Shown here: positions 9,385 through 14,981 of the stretch, piece by piece
Numbering within the stretch: the first letter of the stretch is position 1
How the letters are laid out: every line of letters begins with the position of its first letter
Assembly: GCA_029747585.1 (NCBI GenBank)
Contig: JAPEVF010001037.1
Span: 1-14,981 of the forward strand
Direction of reading: 5' to 3'
Length of the DNA: 14,981 bases
Origin: Pleurotus djamor
Taxonomy: Eukaryota; Basidiomycota; Agaricomycetes; Agaricales; Pleurotaceae
The notes under the pieces: model-generated
Told to the model about the DNA's origin: nothing
The model's input: only the letters and a program-made list of their open reading frames with translations
Databases searched by the model: none
Program-made: the position numbers and the translations under genes

Positions 9385-9930
9385 CCGGAGATGTAGAAAA
9401 AGACATCGACAACAACGTCAACTGAAACGCCGACTGAAACATTGACGTCGATATTGATATCAACTGAAACATCAGCATAAACATTGATATTGATATTGAC
9501 ATCGAAATTGATATTGGCTTCGACATCGATATCAACATAGACAGAAGTATTACTATCAACACATACATTGATATCGACACGGACGTCGATATCGACATAA
9601 ACATCGACATGGACATCGATATCGACATAAACATCGACATGGACATTGATATCGGCATAAAGGTCGACATGGACATCGATATCGACATAAACATCGACAT
9701 GGACATCGATATTGACATAAACATCGACATAGACATCAAAACCAGCATAAACGTCAAGATAAACATAGTCGTAAACTCATGGTCGTGAATGTGAACGTGG
9801 ATGTGAACAGGGACATGGACATGGACGTCAACGTAGACGTGACGTTGACGTCGACACGGACGTCAATAGTATAGACACAGAGCTGGATATGGTATATATC
9901 GACATCAACGTGATTAACATGCACCTGACG
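9385..9930. repeat. Hexamer-derived tandem repeat tract with 30-bp core units
   Basis: Roughly 550 bp of GACATC/GATATC/AACATA-type hexamers. The centre, 9571-9750, is an array with exact 30-bp period: unit starts at 9571, 9601, 9631, 9661, 9691 and 9721, differing by a few substitutions each. Because 30 is a multiple of 3, every frame stays periodic: the minus strand reads Met/Ser (MSISMSMSMF-like) and the plus strand reads alternating Asp and hydrophobic residues (DIDMDIDIDIN). Outside the core the units decay into GACGTC/GATGTG variants up to about 9930. The Met/Ser frame at 9281-9766 is a by-product of the repeat and is not annotated as a gene. There are no unique spacers, so it is not a CRISPR array. 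Confidence 0.9.
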
Positions 9931-10034
9931 CTGCATCAATGTCAAAGTATCACCGTCTCAACAAACATACTCAGAGGTATCCTTGTTGACAAGACTTGAA
10001 AGAACTCGTATTGGAATTCAATAGTAGAAGGACG

Positions 10035-10042
10035 TATAAATA
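10035..10042 (+). promoter_or_regulatory. TATA box
   Basis: TATAAATA, 87 bases before the chosen ATG at 10129 and followed by a C/T-containing leader (ACACCTTCCCTTGC). This supports 10129 as the start of the downstream gene. Confidence 0.5.
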
Positions 10043-10128
10043 CAGTATCGCTACAAGTCAACATCGTCAGAAACGACCTGGTCCATCTGAAAGCTTCACA
10101 CCTTCCCTTGCTTTAATCGACAAATCAA

Positions 10129-11867
10129 ATGAAGCTACGCAATGTTCAATCGCGACGCCTACCAGAAACAAACCAACCTCAAACTCCCAGTACTGGCGCT
10201 ATAGATGAAGCCCCGACGAAGAAACTAGAGCAAGTCGGTAGAAAGGCTAGGATTCGTTTAATCACGCGTCGGCCCGAGGAATCCAATAAAGAGAATGTCG
10301 CAGAACTTGCCCGTGACGAAGGACAAGTACCAGGAAAACGAGGGGCATCAAACATAGGTGAATTCGCAATGTTCATCCGACTGCCATTGAAATCGTTGCT
10401 GATTGATGACAGATACTGAGGACGCGCCCATAGAATCTAAACGGAAAGATAAGAAGCAGAAAGTCGATGTAGAGCTGAAGAAGAAGAAAGAGGTGGTACG
10501 GCATTCACAAATGTTATCCGTCACAACACGCCGCGATTCCGGTCATACGACGAAGTAAGTTCGCTCTATATGTCTGCTCATGGAAGAATGATTCACCATG
10601 GAATTAATTCCAGACCATCATCGAGAGTTCAGAATGAAACTGTGACGCATCCATCGCAAGCACTCCAAGCGGCCAATCCAAAGATACCACGGTTGAATCT
10701 GAACCTGAGCGTATCAACTATGAATATACACCACCTATTGAATAGTAGCTCAGATGTGGAGGTACCTTCAACTCCGACTCCTCTTCGTCCTGAAAGCATC
10801 TGCGCGGATAGTCAGGATAGCGGACCGGCTTTCTCTGATCAGGAGTCTTTTAGCTACCACCCCGTCCCCGCCGAGCTTCAACCTCATTACCCAGAGAACT
10901 ATATACCATTTGCAATCCGTGACGCTGGAAGTCGAGACGACCCTTGGTATCTACCCAATAAGGAGGACGCTAGGTTCGCATGGAACATGGTTTGTACAAG
11001 TTTTGCACAGCCGAATGATGATCATGTTGAGGTCGCTCTCCAATTGGTAAGTTGACATGTTGCCCATCGAAGAATATATTCAAAAACTGATAAAATATTT
11101 CTCAGATTAATGACCATTTATACGCGGTCCGCATCAAAATGGCGGACGTCGCTGTCAGAGCCGTCGACAAGTTACTAGAGAACAAACTCACTTGTGAAGA
11201 ACATATTTCGTGTGTTGAATGGCTCCTAGGAGACGGTGATGAAGACGCCCAAGCACCGTTTTTCTATGAAAAAATCGAGGGAGACAAGAAAATTGTACGT
11301 CTCATCTTACCCCCCTGGAACGGTAAACTAATCGTTCAAACAATAGGGTGCATTTCGATCTTCTCTAATAATCGAAACCTTTTCCGTGCATCTTGCGTCC
11401 ATCGCACAGGCGGACGAGTTTCCTCTGTTTATCGAACAAATTCAAAGCGGCGCACTTATCATCGCGATCCTAGCAGTACGTCCATCATCTAACATCATGG
11501 TATTTCTCAACAAAAACTGACGTACAACGTAACCAGGTCCGTCGAGCATTGATATTAAACCGCACAGGCATCAAACAGATCCCAGGACCAGAGGATACCC
11601 TTTTTCATTTTACGGCCGACAACTGCGAAGATTACACCTACNAAAAAACTTGACAATAATGGTAGACTACGGGTTCACTTCGTGGAACGTGAATCCATGC
11701 TCAAGAAACTCGTCGCCCAGCTCACCGCAAAGCAATGGAGGAAGATTAACGACGCCGCATACGGACACCTGGCGTCCGCACGGTTTACACCTCCTCTTGT
11801 AACCATGTCTCACGATAAAGACTTTGTATTGATCGACGACGAAGAAACCGATGGTATATTGTTTTAG
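10129..11867 (+). CDS. Six-exon gene, basic N-terminus, possible DUF6532-type C-terminal domain
   Basis: Exons 10129-10357, 10413-10554, 10614-11046, 11106-11294, 11347-11475 and 11537-11867 join in frame through introns of 55, 59, 59, 52 and 61 bp with strong donors (GTAAGT twice, GTACGT twice, GTGAAT). The product is 483 residues if the ambiguous base at 11642 is discounted; with it counted, a TGA follows after three codons. Residues 1-125 are basic and low in complexity, with nuclear-signal-like KRKDKKQK and KKKKE. Residues 125-260 are Ser/Pro rich. From about 270 a helical domain follows: ADVAVRAVDKLLENKL, FFYEKIEGDKKIGAFRSSLI, a hydrophobic SGALIIAILAVRRAL, and VHFVERESMLKKLVAQL near the end. 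This order resembles DUF6532 proteins, common in agaricomycetes and of unknown role, but a profile search is needed. A nuclear protein is likely (inference). TATA box and poly(A) signal frame it. Confidence 0.75.
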
Positions 11868-11877
11868 ATAATTAGAT

Positions 11878-11883
11878 AATAAA
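11878..11883 (+). terminator. Poly(A) signal AATAAA
   Basis: AATAAA eleven bases after the TAG stop of the 10129-11867 gene, within an AT-rich stretch. Confidence 0.5.
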
Positions 11884-11967
11884 ACACATAGAAATGTCGA
11901 GAGTTGTAATAACTATCGAATATACTACCTATGTCATGCTACCAGACCGCCACCCAACACCAGACCT

Positions 11968-12127
11968 TCAGGAACTCCCTTTTAACGAGCGGAGGAACTC
12001 AGATGCTTCTAGAATCATAGGACCAAGCTTCCTAATCCTCTTCCCTGGACCCTCAGACGCTGCCTCTCCCAAGTCCGCGAGGCTTATCATGGGCTCAGGG
12101 ACCTCAGTGTCAAGGGCGTTAATTGCC
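11968..12127 (-). pseudogene. Coding remnant or isolated last exon
   Basis: A minus-strand open stretch ending at TGA (11968-11970) reads with good codon character: NALDTEVPEPMISLADL, then GEAASEGPGKRIRKLG and EASEFLRSLKGSS. It could be a final exon entered through a GGGAG acceptor at 12128. Going upstream, the frame closes within about 20 bases, and AT-rich repeats begin shortly after, so no parent gene is visible. The acidic/GPGKRIRK pattern resembles linker segments found in fungal transposon proteins, but that is only an impression. The region is distinctly GC-richer than the repeats beside it. It may be a relic cut off by insertion of the repeat block. Confidence 0.3.
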
Positions 12128-12199
12128 CTCCCGGATTATCTCTCTCTTTGTTGGAGGGGGGGACCAGACCACGTGCCCTATTGAAGCTGGAGCGTGGCA

Positions 12200-12790
12200 G
12201 TAATACTGGATGGAATAGTTACTTTAAACCACAAAAGTGCAAAAAACGTAGTCGTTTTAAGCCATGTACTCATGGAAATGCTTAAAGTCACTCTAAACAA
12301 CTAAAAACAGAGTATGACTGTAAACCACGGAATTGTTAATAGTAACTATGAGCCTTTGAATATATAGTTACTGGGAGCCCTAAACAGACCATTTACTGGC
12401 AGTTACTGTAAGGTACCAAAATCTCTGTAGTTACTTTTAACAGATCTTTTTATAGTTACTTTAAGCAAGGTTTCAACCTGACAGAATCTTGCAGTAACTT
12501 TTAAGGCATTTATTTACAGTTACTTTAAGCCATGTAAGTATTTATAGTAGCTGTGAATGCATGTCCTTAAAGTCACTTTAAAGCATCAGCATGCTTAGAG
12601 TAACTATGACATTGAAGAAGCCAACCTCAGATGCTATTACTTCAAAGTCACTATAAAGCTTTGTTTGCTTAAAGTGACTCTGAACATGTATTTGTCCGGT
12701 TTTTGCCTATTTTTAGAGTAACTTTAAGCCAACATGTTCTTATAGTAACTTTCTGCTTATAATATTTATTCTTTCACAGTTACTTTAAAC
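12200..12790. repeat. Left array of AGTNACT-core repeats
   Basis: About 19 copies by eye of a short motif, AGTNACT followed by TTTAAR or preceded by its complement (for example AGTTACTTTAAAC at 12217, TTAAAGTCACTCTAAAC near 12284, AGTTACTTTAAGC near 12455, CCTTAAAGTCACTTTAAAG near 12567). Spacing is mostly 25-45 bp. The AGTNACT core is itself a palindrome, and several copies have TTAA/CTTAA on both sides. The last stretch, 12633-12790, is a higher-order unit that reappears twice in the right array in the same order and orientation. No gene is present. Confidence 0.85.
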
Positions 12791-13097
12791 ATCAGGAAAA
12801 ACTATTTTGGGCAAAAGCCAAACAAATCTCAAGGCAGAAAGTAATTGCCATCAAGAGCAATCTGGAGTAGATTAAGCGAATAAAAGTTCTTTGGATAAAC
12901 AAAATTATTGGTGTACCCGCTTTGATTCTGTTTATCAGCTTTAAACAGATTTGATTGTTATGAAACTGTTCTTTATTTATTTTCAGTTGATTTTATGTAC
13001 TTTAATGCAATTTGAAAGAACATTCAAAATAATGTCAGTACTTTCACAGGAATTCACACGATTTCAGAGGAACATACTATATTTGTCTGAGCTTCAG

Positions 13098-13131
13098 CTA
13101 GCTTTTGTAGCTTTTGTAGCTTTTGTGGCCT
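13098..13131. repeat. 9-bp tandem repeat, TAGCTTTTG, first locus
   Basis: Three to four head-to-tail copies of TAGCTTTTG, the last drifting to TGGCCTTTC. A longer, more degenerate array of the same unit lies about 980 bp downstream. Confidence 0.8.
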
Positions 13132-13268
13132 TTCACACAGTCTGGCATCATATAAAATTTTATTAGCCTCCTTGCTTATAAGTTTATAAGTTATCCAAGA
13201 ATATAAATATAATTTAGAAATAAAAGATGTGAAGAAAACTCTTTGGTGTTAAAACGATTCATACATTA

Positions 13269-13344
13269 TAGGGGCGTGGGAATTTTTTTGCTCATCATGC
13301 GCACCCGGGTGCGCACGATGAGCAGAGTTTTCCCACGCCTCTTC
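13269..13344. repeat. 76-bp zero-loop palindrome
   Basis: Two arms of about 38 bp meet at CCC/GGG between 13306 and 13307; the centre reads TGCGCACCCGGGTGCGCA. The arms match except for an A/G difference, a poly-T versus AAACTCT stretch and one gap; the outer part is GGCGTGGGAA on the left and its complement on the right. It is GC-rich inside AT-rich DNA. It could be a tiny foldback/MITE-like element or a cruciform-forming site; no clear target-site duplication was seen. A piece of the right arm, ATGAGCAGAG, recurs just beyond at about 13349. Confidence 0.85.
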
Positions 13345-13728
13345 AACAATGAGCAGAGCACAATTCACATATCAATGCTTAAACATCTTATCAGACATTC
13401 TGGTTTTCTTATATATATAGATAGGCTTGTAATATTAGAAAATATTAATACGATCTTCATAGCTTGTAGAAATAACTTGTAAGTTTGTGTTTGGCCTGGT
13501 AAAGTCTGGTTTCTTCAGAAACTAAATAATTCGGAGTCCGCTTGAGGCCACGTATATCATAACTTTCCCTTCCATTCTTCCTCAATCTTCGCTTTCATTT
13601 ACTAAGTTACTCACCCCTTCTACTGTCAACATTTGATGACATTTCAATCAAGTCAGCCTCAAGCTACTGGTCTGCACACATAGTGCTCTTTGTCTTCTTC
13701 ATTAACATCTATTTTCTAGAAGATTGAG

Positions 13729-13833
13729 ATGGCTGCGGGAGAAGTTGGAACATCTGCAGGGGGTTCGGTGTGGGGATAGCGAGGAAGGTCAGGGCACTGG
13801 GCACCGTTGGACAGAGGTCAACATCAAGACCAG
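13729..13833 (+). pseudogene. Frameshifted first-exon relic
   Basis: A C/T-rich promoter-like stretch is followed by GAGATGGCTGCGGGAG, a good start context. The frame reads MAAGEVGTSAGG and then soon stops at 13777. Just after a run of five G (13759-13763), the next frame continues without a stop (VGIARKVRALGTVGQ..., basic) up to a strong donor GTGAGT at 13834. So one base appears to be missing in the G run, either a real frameshift in a decayed gene or a sequencing error. No matching second exon was found. A transposon-borne gene is possible given the setting. Confidence 0.35.
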
Positions 13834-13942
13834 GTGAGTAACAAGTGTCTTTTGTCTTGTCACGGTTGACGAAATCTTAAAAATGTTGGCCATGGACCTG
13901 GAGTTTTCTATTGTTGGTATGATACTGTAGTTGTAGTACGAT

Positions 13943-13983
13943 ACTCTGTGTAGTCATACCATCCTCTGTGTAGTTATACTATT
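13943..13983. repeat. Two-copy 20-bp direct repeat
   Basis: CTCTGTGTAGTCATACCATC at 13944 is followed directly by a copy with three changes at 13964. A weaker related stretch (GATACTGTAGTTGTAGTACG) precedes it. Confidence 0.7.
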
Positions 13984-14079
13984 GTCTCAATAAATGTACA
14001 TGTTGCATTTTAATACGATCCATTGGTCAATAAGAAACTAATACACCAGATGAAATTCATTATTTCCATGCCTTACACT

Positions 14080-14140
14080 GTAGCTTTTGTGGCTTTTGTA
14101 GATTTTGTGGCTTCTGTAGCTTTCGTAGCTTTAGGGGCTT
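14080..14140. repeat. 9-bp tandem repeat, TAGCTTTTG, second locus
   Basis: About six to seven degenerate copies (TAGCTTTTG, TGGCTTTTG, TAGATTTTG, TGGCTTCTG, TAGCTTTCG, TAGCTTTAG), the same unit as at 13098-13131. Confidence 0.8.
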
Positions 14141-14399
14141 GAGAAATTTCATACATAATGGCACATGGATTTCAGTGGCTTTCCAGCGGCTATACTATTG
14201 GTGGTGGATCTTTCAACACTTTTTTTAAGCTTTAGTTATGCTTTTCAGAGCNTTTAGTTGAATTTTGGCTACACATACTTTTTAAAAAGAACTTCTTCAA
14301 GTACATACTTCATCGACACTGGCGTATTTGACTCCCTTGTCTTTTCTCACTTCAGTGTAGATTCTGTGGCTTTTAGGCAAATAAGGCTTTTCCTGATGA

Positions 14400-14880
14400 A
14401 GTAGGAAAATTCTTGGAGTCACTATAACTGTATATAAGCCTATTCCAAATGCTAGTACTTTAAAGTTACTATAAAGTATTGCTTGCTTATAGTCACTTAA
14501 ATGTGCATTTCCGGTGTTTGTACACTTGTTAAAAGTAACTTTAAGCCCAGCTAAACTCATAGTAACTATCTACTTATAGTAGCCACTTCATTTGCAGTTA
14601 CTTTAAACTAGGAAATTTTTTACAGTTACTATAAAAGTATGAAAAGGCTACTCCAATGATTCTTACTTAAAAGTCACTATAAAGCTTTGCTTACTTATAG
14701 TCACTTTAAAGCCATACTTCTCCGGGATTTTCTGCACGCTTAAAGTGACTGTAAAGTAGGAAATATTTATAGTAACTTTTGGCTTATATTTAGTGCTTTC
14801 ACAGTTACCATAATTCAATCAAATCCTTATTCTTGCTTTGTGCTTAAAATTTTAGCTGGCTTAAAGTTACTATTACCAAA
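14400..14880. repeat. Right array of AGTNACT-core repeats
   Basis: About 14 copies by eye of the same motif as in the left array (for example TTTAAAGTTACTATAAAG near 14460, AAAAGTAACTTTAAGCC near 14530, CAGTTACTTTAAAC near 14595, TTAAAGTGACTGTAAAG near 14740). Two higher-order units, 14451-14610 and 14658-14813, are offset by 207 bp and align with 12633-12790. Each has the order TACTT-AAAGTNACTATAAAG, TTGCTTNCTTA-AGTCACT, TCCGG, AGTAACTTTAAG, TATAGTAACT, and TTNCAGTTAC. From 14881 to the window end nothing further is recognised. Confidence 0.85.
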
Positions 14881-14981
14881 TTTGAAAAAAGCGCAATTAG
14901 GGGAATATACAGACAACTGTAAATAAAATGAAATCAGTACTTCTAACAATGCAGAATACAATTCTTGACTATGGGAAACTA

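Larger units (their letters stand above)
12791..14399. other. AT-rich spacer between the two repeat arrays
   Basis: About 1.6 kb of AT-rich DNA with no intact gene. It holds, in order, a first TAGCTTTTG array, a GC-rich palindrome, a C/T-rich promoter-like stretch (about 13560-13660), a broken coding exon, a two-copy 20-bp direct repeat and a second TAGCTTTTG array. One unresolved base is at 14252. Confidence 0.6.

Noticed and set aside
9571..9750. CRISPR-like regular repeat
   Set aside because: Repeats are directly adjacent with no unique spacers, and the genome is fungal.
9281..9766. 161-codon Met/Ser-rich minus-strand frame
   Set aside because: It is the translation of the 30-bp repeat, which is open because its period is a multiple of three.
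10754..11050. 98-codon plus-strand frame
   Set aside because: It is a shadow in another frame of exon 3 of the six-exon gene.
12951..13166. 71-codon plus-strand frame ending in repeated FVAFVA
   Set aside because: It reads AT-rich DNA and the TAGCTTTTG repeat; no gene signals.
13243..13482. 79-codon plus-strand frame
   Set aside because: It runs straight through the palindrome and AT-rich sequence; chance frame.
14297..14560. 87-codon minus-strand frame
   Set aside because: Its N-terminal half is the AGTNACT array translated; the rest has no splice or promoter support.

Overview
The window looks like nuclear DNA of a basidiomycete fungus, probably an agaricomycete. Genes on both strands are cut by many short introns (about 51-97 bp) with GTRNGY-type donors, CTRAY-like branch points and YAG/AAG acceptors. 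Untranslated leaders are rich in C, T and CA, and there are eukaryotic TATA and AATAAA signals. No bacterial operons, Shine-Dalgarno sites, tRNA, rRNA or CRISPR were seen. All spliced models below were built by eye and keep an open frame across every junction.

Layout. 1-1060: a small four-exon minus-strand gene model of unknown function. 1060-2435: no gene seen. 2436-3218: a minus-strand five-exon model whose C-terminal half is a convincing single-pass membrane protein with a basic cytosolic tail. 3219-4579: no convincing gene. 4580-5526: a minus-strand, essentially intronless 252-residue gene with its own poly(A) signal, plus a possible alternative last exon. 5527-6513: intergenic. 6514-7777 (plus) and 7951-9167 (minus): two convergent paralogues with F-box-like N-termini and a C-terminal region resembling an expanded agaricomycete family. 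They share two introns at matching positions and phases. About 9385-9930: a GAYATH-type hexamer/30-bp tandem repeat tract. 10035-11883: a complete plus-strand six-exon gene (483 residues once one ambiguous base is discounted) with TATA box and poly(A) signal. It has a charged, low-complexity N-terminus and a C-terminal domain that may be of the DUF6532 type.

From about 12180 to the end the composition changes abruptly to AT-rich, repeat-dense DNA. Two arrays, about 12200-12790 and 14400-14880, are built from a short motif with palindromic core AGTNACT followed by a TTAA/TAAAG flank. The motifs are organised into higher-order units of about 160-205 bp in direct orientation. Between the arrays lie a 76-bp GC-rich perfect-centre palindrome, two separate TAGCTTTTG 9-bp arrays and a frameshifted coding-exon relic. 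A coding remnant lies just outside the left array. The block resembles the repeat-loaded ends of a large non-autonomous or decayed transposon, or a dispersed satellite; no transposase is visible.

The genes do not form a pathway. The best candidates for something undescribed are the AGTNACT repeat block and the paralogue pair, whose expected acidic motif appears to be replaced.
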